From Rossellomorea sp. BNER (GTDB lineage: Bacteria > Bacillota > Bacilli > Bacillales > Bacillaceae_B): 64,000 bases of DNA. Positions 8,220 through 17,654 of this stretch are shown piece after piece. The DNA lies in contig JANAVG010000009.1 in assembly GCA_024213275.1 (NCBI GenBank), forward strand, positions 1 to 64,000. The letters are read 5' to 3'. How positions within the stretch are numbered: the first letter of the stretch is position 1; every line of letters starts with the position of its first letter. The translations under genes and the position numbers were made by a program. The notes under the pieces are model-generated. The model saw only the letters and a list, made by a program, of their open reading frames with translations, ran no database searches and was not told the DNA's origin.

Positions 8220-9002
8220 TTAATCATCGCTGTCATCGCTGTCATCGCTCTGATCATCTTCATCAAAATCATTGTCATTGTCATCGTCACTATCATTCTC
8301 AACCTCTATTGGTGGCTTTGGCTTTTCCTTTGAATATGAAGATATAGACGATACCTCTCCAGTGTTTGCTTGAACATATACATGGGCACCCTTAGGATGA
8401 TCGTCTACTGTCACTTTATAGTTTTCTCCATTTTTGCCAGTTACGATTGAAACATTAGTAACTTGGCCATTCATTTGTTGTAACGCAATTTCCTTTGCTT
8501 TCTGTTCTGATATAGACGGTGACGTTTCTAGAGGACTCTTTATTTCCTTATTAGAAACGATCGCTTTTTCCTTTAAATCATATTCAACACGATAATTTTT
8601 TCCGTTTTTCACAACCGTTGCTTCTACGAACGATTGTCCTTCCTTATTGACTTGTTTAATCTGATTAACTTGGCCATTTAATTCCTTTTCCATATTCTTT
8701 TTGGCTTCTTCAATGGTTATCAAGGTTTCTTTTCTTTCAACAAGTCTAACATTACTAATTTTTTTCGTTTTACTGTCAACATTTAAATGATAAATCCCTT
8801 TTTCATTCTCGAGGCTTACTTGATAGTTACTATTCTCTTGATTAGCCTTTGCTTTAAGGACTTTTCCTCCATATAAATTTGTAGCAATTGCCTCAGCTTC
8901 CTTTTTTGAAATCATTGTCGGATTATCCTTTATAAAAACTTGAAACAATGTAAAGGATAAACCTAAAATAATAAACATAATAAGACCAACTTTTAATTTC
9001 AT
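8220..9002 (-). CDS. Triple PepSY-domain membrane-anchored protein with acidic tail
   Basis: This 260-residue protein has an N-terminal membrane anchor (residues about 5-24) and three PepSY-like repeats beginning near residues 33, 96 and 167 (ISKKEAEAIA, ITIEEAKKNM, ISEQKAKEIA). The last 25 residues are almost all Asp, Glu, Asn and Ser. PepSY domains often act outside the membrane as modulators of proteases or sensors. It starts 1 bp after the histidine kinase stop, so it is translated with it and may tune the kinase signal. The acidic tail could bind cations such as calcium; this is inference. Confidence 0.85.
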   Translation of the reverse strand: MKLKVGLIMFIILGLSFTLFQVFIKDNPTMISKKEAEAIATNLYGGKVLKAKANQENSNYQVSLENEKGIYHLNVDSKTKKISNVRLVERKETLITIEEAKKNMEKELNGQVNQIKQVNKEGQSFVEATVVKNGKNYRVEYDLKEKAIVSNKEIKSPLETSPSISEQKAKEIALQQMNGQVTNVSIVTGKNGENYKVTVDDHPKGAHVYVQANTGEVSSISSYSKEKPKPPIEVENDSDDDNDNDFDEDDQSDDSDDSDD

Positions 9003-9003
9003 C

Positions 9004-10356
9004 TTACTTCACCTCCAATTTCGGCAATGTAACTGTAAAAGTCGACCCCTTCCCTTCAACACTTTCTAGGGTTATGTCGCCATCATGCTGTTCGACAATC
9101 CGTTTTGCAATGGATAGACCTAGACCTGACCCTCCGGTTTTACGACTTCTCGTTTTATCAACACGATACAATCGATCAAAAACTTGCGCTTGAGCTTCTA
9201 ATGGGATTCCGATCCCTTTATCGACCACAAGAATACTCACTGTTTCCTTCCATTCTTTCACCTCTACCCTAATATGATGATCACTATATTTCTTTGCATT
9301 ATCTAACAAAATAACGAGTAATTGAACAAAGCTTGGTTCATGTATGTTCATATGAATCTCGCATTGTTCATTTTTATAATGAATCTCATGCTGAAAGGCT
9401 TGTTGCAATCTCTGAATGGTCTTCTCGACGATTGGAACAATGTTTACCGTTTCTTTTTCATTTTCAATTATTTCTTCGGATTTAGCTAATTGTAATAACT
9501 GTTCCGTTAAGTATTTCATGCGGCTGGATTCAGATGCAATTGTGTTAATAGCTTCTTCCAATATATCAGGACGCTCTTTTCCCCAGCGTTTTAATAGTTT
9601 CACATAACTATCAATGACGGTTAAGGGCGTCTTCAGCTCGTGAGAAGCATCTGACACAAATTGTTCTTGCTTTGAATAACTTTTTTCTAGTCTTATGATC
9701 ATTCGATTAAAGGTCATGGCCATTTCGGTTAATTCGTCTTTCGTATCATGTGTAATCGCTATTTTTTCATATGATCCATTTTTTTCAATTACATTCATCG
9801 TTTCAGTAAGACGCTGGATGGGAAACGAAATCCATCGACCTAAAAGTCGACTCGTCAAGGATAAAATAATAATGACAATGATGGTTGCGTATACTAATAC
9901 CCATTTTAAATCATTGATGTTATCAAAAAGAACATCCACATTTTCAATAACTTGTAAATTTATAATTGTTCCGTTTTCATTAATCATCGGAATGGAGACC
10001 ATCACAAATATGTAGCCCTTATATTGAATAACTTTCTCAAATTGATCATCGTCATATTTACTTTGAATGTGTAGATAGTCCTTGGTTGTTGTCGCTTGAA
10101 TGGTTGGGTTGTTGTGACGGTCCACGATCCGAATCATGCCGTCACTGATTAAATACGCTTGTAATACTTGTTCCATCGATGAATTTGAGTCCTTATTGAG
10201 CTCCATAACGGTATTATTCAACGTATTAGTTAATCGATTTATTTCAGATGTAATCGTAGTATTTTTGAAAATAAAATAAATTGATGTATTGGTTATAATG
10301 AGTAACACAATTAATACAGCCGTTGTTGATAGTTGAATTCTCCTTCGTAATCTCAT
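9004..10356 (-). CDS. HAMP-containing sensor histidine kinase
   Basis: This 450-residue kinase has helices at about 13-30 and 151-170 with an outside domain of about 120 residues, a HAMP segment, the phosphoacceptor box SDASHELKTPLTVIDSY (His near 239), an N box (LLDNAKKYSD) and G boxes (DKGIGIP, GGSGLGLSIA). The layout is that of ArlS/CssS-type kinases. It follows the response regulator by 3 bp and precedes the PepSY gene, and the whole set follows a DASS transporter. It may sense the transported acid or an envelope signal; no ligand can be named. Confidence 0.9.
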   Translation of the reverse strand: MRLRRRIQLSTTAVLIVLLIITNTSIYFIFKNTTITSEINRLTNTLNNTVMELNKDSNSSMEQVLQAYLISDGMIRIVDRHNNPTIQATTTKDYLHIQSKYDDDQFEKVIQYKGYIFVMVSIPMINENGTIINLQVIENVDVLFDNINDLKWVLVYATIIVIIILSLTSRLLGRWISFPIQRLTETMNVIEKNGSYEKIAITHDTKDELTEMAMTFNRMIIRLEKSYSKQEQFVSDASHELKTPLTVIDSYVKLLKRWGKERPDILEEAINTIASESSRMKYLTEQLLQLAKSEEIIENEKETVNIVPIVEKTIQRLQQAFQHEIHYKNEQCEIHMNIHEPSFVQLLVILLDNAKKYSDHHIRVEVKEWKETVSILVVDKGIGIPLEAQAQVFDRLYRVDKTRSRKTGGSGLGLSIAKRIVEQHDGDITLESVEGKGSTFTVTLPKLEVK

Positions 10357-10359
10357 ACA

Positions 10360-11046
10360 TTAATCCTTAATCATATAGCCGACACTACGAACGGTATGAA
10401 TGAATGGAACGTCCTTTGAGTCCGTTAATTTTTTTCTCAAATAGCGAATATAGACATCGATAACATTCGTATCACCGTAATAGTCATATCCCCATACTTC
10501 ATTTAAAATTTGTTCACGTTCAAGAGCTCGATTTTTGTTCGTCACTAAATAAAGCAGGAGATCATACTCCCTCGGTGTTAAATCGACCAAACGATCCTTT
10601 TTAAATACCTCTCTTGTATTAGTATGAATCGTAATCGAGTTAATAACGTGAACATTTGATTCCATTTTAGATTCACTTTTTGACTTAAAGCGAAGATTTG
10701 TACGTATTCGGGCAAGCAATTCTTCAATTTCAAATGGTTTTGTCATATAATCATTCGCACCCAGATCCAAACCGTTTACCTTATCGTATATAGAACCCCG
10801 GGCTGTCAACATGATGACGATGATTTCGTTATTCTCATGACGAATACGTCTTAACACTTCCATTCCATTCAATTCGGGTATCATGACATCTAAAATGACT
10901 ACGTCAATCTCTTCCTTTTCTATAATGGACAGCCCAGCTTTACCGGTATGTGCAATACTTACCCTATAACCCTCATGTTCTAATTCTAGCTGTATCACCC
11001 GAGCAATCTTCTCATCATCTTCAATAATTAATATATGATTATTCAT
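10360..11046 (-). CDS. OmpR-family response regulator
   Basis: This 228-residue regulator has the receiver acidic pair IIEDDEK, the phosphoacceptor Asp in VVILDVMIPELNG (near residue 53), Lys in DYMTKPFEIEE, and a winged-helix domain with DLTPREYDLLLYL and the C-terminal TVRSVGYMIKD. It resembles ArlR-type regulators. It lies 15 bp after the DASS transporter stop, with an AGGTG binding site, so it is probably read from the same transcript as the transporter and glycerate kinase. Confidence 0.92.
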   Translation of the reverse strand: MNNHILIIEDDEKIARVIQLELEHEGYRVSIAHTGKAGLSIIEKEEIDVVILDVMIPELNGMEVLRRIRHENNEIIVIMLTARGSIYDKVNGLDLGANDYMTKPFEIEELLARIRTNLRFKSKSESKMESNVHVINSITIHTNTREVFKKDRLVDLTPREYDLLLYLVTNKNRALEREQILNEVWGYDYYGDTNVIDVYIRYLRKKLTDSKDVPFIHTVRSVGYMIKD

Positions 11047-11061
11047 CTTTTCACCTCATGG

Positions 11062-12513
11062 TTATAAGTGCATCCCCGTCCACTTCCAATAAGAAAAATA
11101 GAATAACATCATGAGTAGAATATAGAGGGGCATTAGGAAGGCACTAATTTTTAATAGATTACTAGCATCATATGAGATTTCGCCTTCCTCATAAAAGAGC
11201 AGTAATGCTTTTGAACTCACAGGAACCGTCACACAATAGTTCATCCCTATTAAGCTTAAAAAAACAACTGTCGAAGGATTAACTCCTATTGTTTCACTAA
11301 ATAATAATAAACTTGGAATAAAAATAATGGCCCGAGTCGTATGTGATGTAATATACAAATGACTTGTAACGGTTATAAGCAAGATGATCAATACAATGAC
11401 CCACTCTGGCGCATCAACAAACAAATGTAATACAGTAAGCATTTCATTTTCGATCCATTTAACTACACCGGTATCAACCAGCACCTTTCCAAGCGCCGTT
11501 GCTGCCGCAACAAATATAATTAAATTCCAGGATACTGACTTGATACCCTGTTTCCAACTAATGATTCCGTAATTCGGCAACATACAGAGGATCGCACCTA
11601 CCATCGTAATAAATGCTATCTCATAGCCATGTATACTTTCTGTCACCCATCCAATAATCAAAAGTGTAATCAAGATCAAAGTCTGTTTTTCTTTGCTATT
11701 CATCGGCTTTTTTAACATAAACGGATCTTCAGTCTGTTCGTTTTCTATTTCCGGACGTCCATCTTTCGGCCACATGGTCCATTTTATTATAGATAGGGTT
11801 AAAAGTGTAATAACTATGGTAAATGGCCCTCCCCATATCAACCATTGGACATAAGAAACCGATTGGTCAACCGTATTTTCAAGTAAGCCTATTCCAATTA
11901 TATGAGATCCAGCACCAATTAAAGTGGCTGATGTACTCATTAATATAATTACGGGTGCTATAATCGCTAACACACTTTGTTCCTTAGCCGAAAATTTTTG
12001 ACTTAGTTGATGAATAATCGGCATGGATAATGCTGCTCGACCCGAAGTAGAAGGAATAAAAAAAGCTGATGCAAATAAAACAGAACTTACCCCAAAGAGC
12101 ACATTACTTTTTTTATTAGTCTTACTTAATATGAAATTCGTGAGTCGTTCCGCTATCCCGGACTGTTTAACAGCTTCACCAATGATAAAAGAACCAACCA
12201 TCAACCAAACCACTTCCTCAGACAATGAGTGGTATAACAATACCGGTTCCTCCGCATTCATTAGGACAATGAACACAATCAGTGCAATCGCTACAAGTCC
12301 GGCTGGTATTTTCGTTGTAATCCATAACGTCATCGCTGAAAGGAACGCAAATAAGGAGATCTTTGCACGATAGTCCAGTCCTTCGATCAATACGGTGACC
12401 AATAAAATGAGGACGTGTAAGCTGAGGACCACTAATGACTTAGTAGGAATTTGGTTGATCAATGTTATCATTCGGTTATGCTTTTGAACGCGCTTCTCTA
12501 CTCTCGTTATCAC
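11062..12513 (-). CDS. DASS/SLC13-family anion symporter
   Basis: This 483-residue protein has about 12-13 membrane helices. Features of divalent anion:sodium symporters are present: STSGRAALSMP, STSATLIGAGSHIIGIG and, in the second half, TSHTTRAIIFIPSLL at the place of the paired SNT-type motifs. Its start overlaps the glycerate kinase stop by 4 bp, which implies translational coupling. The neighbour suggests transport of glycerate or a precursor such as tartronate or another organic acid, but sulfate or C4-dicarboxylates are also possible for the family. Confidence 0.85.
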   Translation of the reverse strand: MITRVEKRVQKHNRMITLINQIPTKSLVVLSLHVLILLVTVLIEGLDYRAKISLFAFLSAMTLWITTKIPAGLVAIALIVFIVLMNAEEPVLLYHSLSEEVVWLMVGSFIIGEAVKQSGIAERLTNFILSKTNKKSNVLFGVSSVLFASAFFIPSTSGRAALSMPIIHQLSQKFSAKEQSVLAIIAPVIILMSTSATLIGAGSHIIGIGLLENTVDQSVSYVQWLIWGGPFTIVITLLTLSIIKWTMWPKDGRPEIENEQTEDPFMLKKPMNSKEKQTLILITLLIIGWVTESIHGYEIAFITMVGAILCMLPNYGIISWKQGIKSVSWNLIIFVAAATALGKVLVDTGVVKWIENEMLTVLHLFVDAPEWVIVLIILLITVTSHLYITSHTTRAIIFIPSLLLFSETIGVNPSTVVFLSLIGMNYCVTVPVSSKALLLFYEEGEISYDASNLLKISAFLMPLYILLMMLFYFSYWKWTGMHL

Positions 12514-13697
12514 TTTTGATAAACCCTTTTTTCTAATAACCTTCTGTTAGCAATTCCTAAGCCGATGGCAACTTGCCGTAATACAGCTTCTGTACTTTCT
12601 TCAATCCATTTTGGTGCTTTTGCCATTGCCTTTTCTAATGATGTTGGTTTTTGAATGATACTTACATATACATCTATACCTGTATGATAGTTTAATTCTG
12701 CTCCTTTCCCAATTGTTCCCGTAATGGCAATCACTGGGATATTATGTTTTTTTGCAATTTGTGCCACCTCCGACGGGATCTTCCCATTTGGAGTTTGGAA
12801 ATCTAAACTACCTTCCGCTGTCAACACAACATCCGCTGTTAAGATTTTCTCTTCTATATTAATATAGTCCATAATAAGATCAAATCGCGGATGTAAAGTG
12901 GCACCTGTAAATGCAATAAGTCCTGCGCCCAATCCACCTGAGGCTCCGCTACCCGGAAGGGATCGAACATCCAACCCCATGGCCTCTTTTATTAAAAAAG
13001 CATAATGTTCTAATGCTGAAGATAATCGTTCCACTTGTACTGGAGTCGCCCCTTTTTGTGGTCCATAGACACGTGCAACTCCTTCTTCCCCACATAATAG
13101 GTTCTTCCAGTTACAGGCAACATCAATCGTAACGGTACTTAAACGTTCATCTACATTCGATGTATCTAAAGAGTCGACCTTCATCAAATCTTCTCCACCA
13201 TTGATATCGACGATTCGATCTTTCTTATCAAAAAACTGAACTCCTAATGCTTGTGCCATTCCAGCGCCGCCATCTGACGTCCCAGAATCACCACAACCAA
13301 TTAAAATATGATCAACCCCTAAATCAAGTGCAGAAAGAATCAGCTCTCCTACACCATAGGTCGTTGTTTTTAAAGGGTTTCTTTGATTACGGGGCACAAG
13401 CTTTAATCCTGAGACCGCCGCCATTTCAATCACAGCCGTTCGTCTATCATTCTCCACAAATATCCCAAAATGACTGATGATTTTTTCCCCGATGGGTCCA
13501 CTTACTTCCTTGTGGATTAATTCTCCTCCTTTTAAGTTAATAATCGTCTTCGCAAATCCTTCTCCCCCATCAATCATCGGGATCACCTCGATATCAACGG
13601 AAGGATCAAAGCGCCTCGCACCTCGTTCCATCGCCAATGCTACATCCTCTGCATCTAAACATTCCTTAAATCCTGACGGTACCATTACAATTTTCAT
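12510..13697 (-). CDS. glxK: Glycerate kinase (GK-II type)
   Basis: This 395-residue enzyme phosphorylates D-glycerate. Family motifs include MVPSGFKECLDAEDVA at the N-terminus, DGGEGF, GCGDSGTSDGGAGMAQALG, YGPQKGATP, GSGASGGLGAGL and LTAEGSLDFQTPNGKIP. The ATG at 13697 is chosen because GGAGGG lies 8 bp before it; a TTG 15 bp upstream would overlap that site. It heads a packed minus-strand unit with the DASS transporter, a two-component system and a PepSY protein. A second, broken copy lies at 44711-45833. Confidence 0.92.
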   Translation of the reverse strand: MKIVMVPSGFKECLDAEDVALAMERGARRFDPSVDIEVIPMIDGGEGFAKTIINLKGGELIHKEVSGPIGEKIISHFGIFVENDRRTAVIEMAAVSGLKLVPRNQRNPLKTTTYGVGELILSALDLGVDHILIGCGDSGTSDGGAGMAQALGVQFFDKKDRIVDINGGEDLMKVDSLDTSNVDERLSTVTIDVACNWKNLLCGEEGVARVYGPQKGATPVQVERLSSALEHYAFLIKEAMGLDVRSLPGSGASGGLGAGLIAFTGATLHPRFDLIMDYINIEEKILTADVVLTAEGSLDFQTPNGKIPSEVAQIAKKHNIPVIAITGTIGKGAELNYHTGIDVYVSIIQKPTSLEKAMAKAPKWIEESTEAVLRQVAIGLGIANRRLLEKRVYQK

Positions 13698-13849
13698 CAA
13701 CTGTCCCTCCAAAGTCTTTTATTACTTTGTAATCTACCGTCAAAAAACTAACGAATATTTAGAGAATCATTAAGAAATGATTAAGACTGTTCAGGATTAG
13801 TTTGTAATGGTTTCCTTACTACTATAAAACTCTTACTTTTTTGAAAGTC

Positions 13850-13892
13850 AAAAAAACAAGACTGAAAGAAATATTTTCTGACAGTCTTGTTT
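13850..13892 (-). terminator. Terminator of the hut/YjiH transcript
   Basis: AAACAAGACTG and CAGTCTTGTTT form an 11-bp perfect stem; on the minus strand it is followed by seven T residues. It lies downstream of the YjiH-family gene stop at 14042. Confidence 0.75.
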
Positions 13893-13898
13893 CATAAA

Positions 13899-13995
13899 GG
13901 CTGTTTTCATAAACTTTGTTGCTATTTTTCTAAAAAGAGTAGTGGTTGATTTCACAAACTCTATTTATAAAACAACAATCTTGTAGAAAAGAGCC
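13899..13995. repeat. Family-1 MITE-like element, core-less 97-bp copy
   Basis: Starts GGCTGTTTT and ends AAAAGAGCC, near-inverted ends. It contains AAAAAGAGTAGTGGTTGATT followed directly by the other end (CACAAACTCTATTTATAAAA), so the GC-rich core found in the copy at 54974-55213 is cleanly absent. Confidence 0.65.
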
Positions 13996-14041
13996 TTCAT
14001 AAAATATTATTAAACCTTAACTAAATGAGGAACCTCCCCTG

Positions 14042-15379
14042 CTAAAGCAATAAATACGCTAATGGCGTCACAATAATAAGGGTAAGAATGACGCGTTGGA
14101 CCCAAATAACAATGAGCATTGGAATGGAAATCGGAATTTCAGTCGAGACAATACATGGAACGAGTGCTGAGAAGAAGATAATGCCTGATACAGATACAAC
14201 AGCAATGACAAATTTTACGACGAGAACGGACTTTGTCACCAAAAGGGCAGGCAAGAACATTTCAGCGATACTAAGAGCACTAGCTTTGGCGACAAGCATA
14301 GGTTCAGGTAATTGAAGGGCAGATGTAAACGGATAGAAAATGTAGCCTACCCAATCAAATACTGGTGTATATTCCGCTAAGACTAATCCTAGTAGTCCAA
14401 TAGATAATATAGACGGTAGAATGGCCATAGCCATTAATAAACCATCTTTAATATTCATCCAGATATTATCTAGTAAACGAGGTGAGTCCGCTACTGTCGC
14501 CCGGGCCTCCTTCCATGCCACCGAAAACAGGGGACCTTTGATTTCCACTTCAGGTTGGGGGGTTGACCCTTCATAGTACTCATCTTTAATTTTGGATAAT
14601 GGCCAAACCCGAACTGTGATGGCCGTTACGATGAACGTGACAACCAGTGTTAACCAAAAATAGAGATTCCACATTTCCATTAATCCAAGTGTTTTTGCAA
14701 CAATGACCATAAATGTCGCGGAAACGGTTGAGAAACCTGTAGCGATAATGGCGGCTTCCTTTGCACTATATTTTCCTTCTTTGTATATTCGATTGGTAAT
14801 TAAGAGACCAATCGAATAACTACCGACAAAGGATGCAACCGCATCGATGGCAGAACGCCCTGGCGTCTTCCAAATAGGACGCATAATCGGCCTTGCCAAT
14901 ACACCTATAAGCTCAAGCAAGCCGTAGCCCACAAGCAGCGCTAAGAAAACAGCACCGATTGGGACGAGCAATCCAACAGGAACAACGAGTTTGTTAAACA
15001 AAAATGGTCCCATGTTTGGATCAAATAACCACGCTGGCCCAAAGTCGAACACGAGCATGATTCCAACTAACAAGCCGATTACTTTGAAAATAGAAAAAAC
15101 CAGATCTACAGCTGACTTTTTCCATGAACCTGATAGAAAAGGATAAATAGCACCTGCCGCAATAATGAGCAACGCATAGTATGGCAAAACAGGTGCAGCA
15201 TGGATTTGAATAAACGACACAATATGATCAAGCATAATCGAGTTCTTCTGTTCAATCGTTATCGGTACGAAAAAAATAAAAGCACCGATAAAACTATAAA
15301 CAAAGAATTTCCACATTTGCGGCCTTAGTTCTTTCTCTACGGTTGTGGTTTGTTCTTGTGTACTCTGATTTACTTCCAT
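14042..15379 (-). CDS. YjiH-family membrane protein (Gate domain)
   Basis: This 445-residue protein has about ten membrane helices and nucleoside-recognition/Gate-type segments, such as AVASFVGSYSIGLLITNR and MPLFLPALLVTKSVLVVKF-like stretches in the C-terminal half (AEMFLPALLVTKSVLVVKF). The ATG at 15379 lies 8 bp after AAGGAAG; a GTG 9 bp upstream overlaps that site. It follows hutG by 26 bp and shares the hut transcript. Family members are found in hut clusters of Bacillaceae in place of HutM, so a role in histidine or urocanate handling is inferred, not shown. Confidence 0.8.
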   Translation of the reverse strand: MEVNQSTQEQTTTVEKELRPQMWKFFVYSFIGAFIFFVPITIEQKNSIMLDHIVSFIQIHAAPVLPYYALLIIAAGAIYPFLSGSWKKSAVDLVFSIFKVIGLLVGIMLVFDFGPAWLFDPNMGPFLFNKLVVPVGLLVPIGAVFLALLVGYGLLELIGVLARPIMRPIWKTPGRSAIDAVASFVGSYSIGLLITNRIYKEGKYSAKEAAIIATGFSTVSATFMVIVAKTLGLMEMWNLYFWLTLVVTFIVTAITVRVWPLSKIKDEYYEGSTPQPEVEIKGPLFSVAWKEARATVADSPRLLDNIWMNIKDGLLMAMAILPSILSIGLLGLVLAEYTPVFDWVGYIFYPFTSALQLPEPMLVAKASALSIAEMFLPALLVTKSVLVVKFVIAVVSVSGIIFFSALVPCIVSTEIPISIPMLIVIWVQRVILTLIIVTPLAYLLL

Positions 15380-15405
15380 CCCATCCACTTCCTTTCTTTG
15401 CTGTA

Positions 15406-16392
15406 TTAAGTAGAAGTCTTTCTAGTCTTCAGCATGCATCCTGTCATAAATTGCATCCAAGCATACACCCCTGTCTTGACGGTTTCGGCAACCGCCGAAT
15501 CTTTACTTGGGTCGAGACAAACAAAATCAATATGACGGACATCTGGATGCTGGCCAATTTCTAGTAAAATATCAAACAGTTCTATCGCTGTCATTCCTCC
15601 GGGTGTGGAAGCTGGTACACCCGGTGCATTAGAAATATCAAGTACATCCATATCGACGGTGACGTAAATCCGATCAACCTTCGCTGACAGATGCTGAAGA
15701 GATTCTTGAATCGTACAAATTAGACCTTGTTTACGGGCTTGCTTTAAAGTCACCATCTGAATGCTGTGTTTCTTTGCATAATCAATTAGTGGCTTTGCAT
15801 TATAATAGCCGTGTAAACCGATATTTATGACATCCTTGCCTTGAATCGTACTCCCATCAATTAATTGTCGAATGGGTGTTCCGTTTGCCGGACCTAATTC
15901 TTCTGGGTCGCGAACATCAAGATGTGTATCTAGCTGCAAGATCCCAATTGATTCTTGGGGAACCACTTCTTTAATTCCCCGAACAGCACAAGCCGTAGTA
16001 GAGTGGTCGCCGCCAATCATACAAGTTAAAGTGTTCGGATAGTGTTTGACAAGATAAGCTGATGTTTCTTGAATCCGCTGATGGGATAAAAGAATGTCGG
16101 TCGTATGCATCACAACATCTCCCGCATCTGCTACCTGTAAGGGAGCCAAATCGATATCTTCATCCAAGTTATAGGTAGCAAAACCTTTCCACATCCTTCG
16201 AAACTCTCCCGGGTATAAGGAAGCCCCGGACACACTAATGGAGGATCGAGAAATCGGTGCTCCGTATAGGATCAGATCAGGGTATTTTTCGATTTCGTTA
16301 AGCTGCTGAACCCAATGATGGACATGGGTGGGCTCTTCCTTCGATAGATGATTCCATGACCATTCTGGTGGTTGAAGCCAATGCTGATTCAT
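15406..16392 (-). CDS. hutG: Formimidoylglutamase
   Basis: This 328-residue arginase/agmatinase-fold enzyme hydrolyses N-formimidoyl-L-glutamate to glutamate and formamide, the last hut step. The binuclear Mn-binding motifs are visible: IGGDHSTT, LQLDTHLDVRD and YVTVDMDVLD. The ATG at 16392 overlaps the hutI stop (ATGA) and has an AAGGTGG site; a start 30 bp earlier is less likely. It is coupled to hutI upstream and followed by the YjiH-family gene. Confidence 0.93.
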   Translation of the reverse strand: MNQHWLQPPEWSWNHLSKEEPTHVHHWVQQLNEIEKYPDLILYGAPISRSSISVSGASLYPGEFRRMWKGFATYNLDEDIDLAPLQVADAGDVVMHTTDILLSHQRIQETSAYLVKHYPNTLTCMIGGDHSTTACAVRGIKEVVPQESIGILQLDTHLDVRDPEELGPANGTPIRQLIDGSTIQGKDVINIGLHGYYNAKPLIDYAKKHSIQMVTLKQARKQGLICTIQESLQHLSAKVDRIYVTVDMDVLDISNAPGVPASTPGGMTAIELFDILLEIGQHPDVRHIDFVCLDPSKDSAVAETVKTGVYAWMQFMTGCMLKTRKTST

Positions 16393-17654
16393 GAAGTCGC
16401 CACCTTTATCCCTTTTTTCCATACAGACTTAACATGATTCACTCCGAATAAATACTGCAATTCCTGATAGTTTTCCACATTCCATAACACGATATCTGCT
16501 TGTTTTCCCACTTCAAGTGACCCCACTTTTTCTTGACGGTTAATCGCACAAGCTGCATTGAAAGTGGCTGCCGTTAACGCTTCTGCCGGGGTAAGTCGCA
16601 TCGAGATACAAGCTAAATTCATGACAAGGGGCATTGATGTCGTTGGTGATGAACCTGGATTACAATCTGTTGAAATCGCTACAGCAACACCTTCATCAAT
16701 CATCTGACGTCCAGCCGCCGCTTCTTCTCGCAAATAAAGGGCTGTTGCGGGAAGCAAACAAGCGATCGTTCCAGCTTTCGCCATGGCTTGAATCCCCTCT
16801 AATGAAGCCTTCAATAAATGCTCCGCCGAAATTGAACCTGTTTTTGCCGCTAATTCCGCTCCACCATAGGATTCAATTTCATCTGCATGGATTTTCGGTA
16901 TTAATCCAAAGCGTTTTCCTGCTTCTAACACTCGCTCTGATTGTTCAGGAGTAAAAACGCCTTTTTCACAAAAAACATCATTAAACTCGGCCAAGTTTTC
17001 CTCAGCTACTTTAGGTAACATTTCATTGATCAAATGATCGACAAATTCATCTTCACGCCCCTTATATTCTGGCGGTACTGCATGGGCACCCATAAAAGTA
17101 GGAACGATGTCAATCGCATGTTGTTCTTGCAGCTTCTTCATCACTCGCAGCTGCTTAAGCTCGGTTTCTAATTTCATTCCATAACCACTTTTACCTTCAA
17201 CTGTTGTCACACCATGAGCTAGAAACGAATTGAGTCGGCCTGTTGTTTGTTCTATCAACTCTTCTTCTGTTGCTTCTCTTGTCATGCGGGTGGTCGCATG
17301 AATCCCTCCACCCGCGTTCATAATGTCCATATACGTTGCACCCTCAAGACGCATTTCAAATTCACGCTCACGGCTTCCGCCAAATACAACATGTGTATGA
17401 GGATCTACTAGTCCCGGAGTAACTAAATGGTTGGAAGCATCAACAATTTCTGCTTCATGAGCCCTTTCCCGATAGCGGTCTTCAAGCTCTTTCGTTGTAC
17501 CGACAGCTTGGATGATCCCATCCTCCATCCACAAGCTTCCGTCTTCGATTAAACCAATCTCCGACATCGCTTCTTTGGAACGTGGACCTTTTACGTCAGA
17601 TGCTAGCGTCGCCAACTGGGCTGCATGTTTAATCCAGATTGGTTTGGTCATCAT
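16389..17654 (-). CDS. hutI: Imidazolonepropionase
   Basis: This 421-residue amidohydrolase converts imidazolone-5-propionate to N-formimidoyl-L-glutamate. It shows the metal motif [29 protein letters not shown], the metal ligands FMGAHAVP and [14 protein letters not shown], and [13 protein letters not shown] with the catalytic Asp. Length matches the family (about 420). Its ATG overlaps the end of hutU by 4 bp and its stop overlaps hutG, so hutU-hutI-hutG are translationally coupled. Confidence 0.95.
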   Translation of the reverse strand: MMTKPIWIKHAAQLATLASDVKGPRSKEAMSEIGLIEDGSLWMEDGIIQAVGTTKELEDRYRERAHEAEIVDASNHLVTPGLVDPHTHVVFGGSREREFEMRLEGATYMDIMNAGGGIHATTRMTREATEEELIEQTTGRLNSFLAHGVTTVEGKSGYGMKLETELKQLRVMKKLQEQHAIDIVPTFMGAHAVPPEYKGREDEFVDHLINEMLPKVAEENLAEFNDVFCEKGVFTPEQSERVLEAGKRFGLIPKIHADEIESYGGAELAAKTGSISAEHLLKASLEGIQAMAKAGTIACLLPATALYLREEAAAGRQMIDEGVAVAISTDCNPGSSPTTSMPLVMNLACISMRLTPAEALTAATFNAACAINRQEKVGSLEVGKQADIVLWNVENYQELQYLFGVNHVKSVWKKGIKVATS

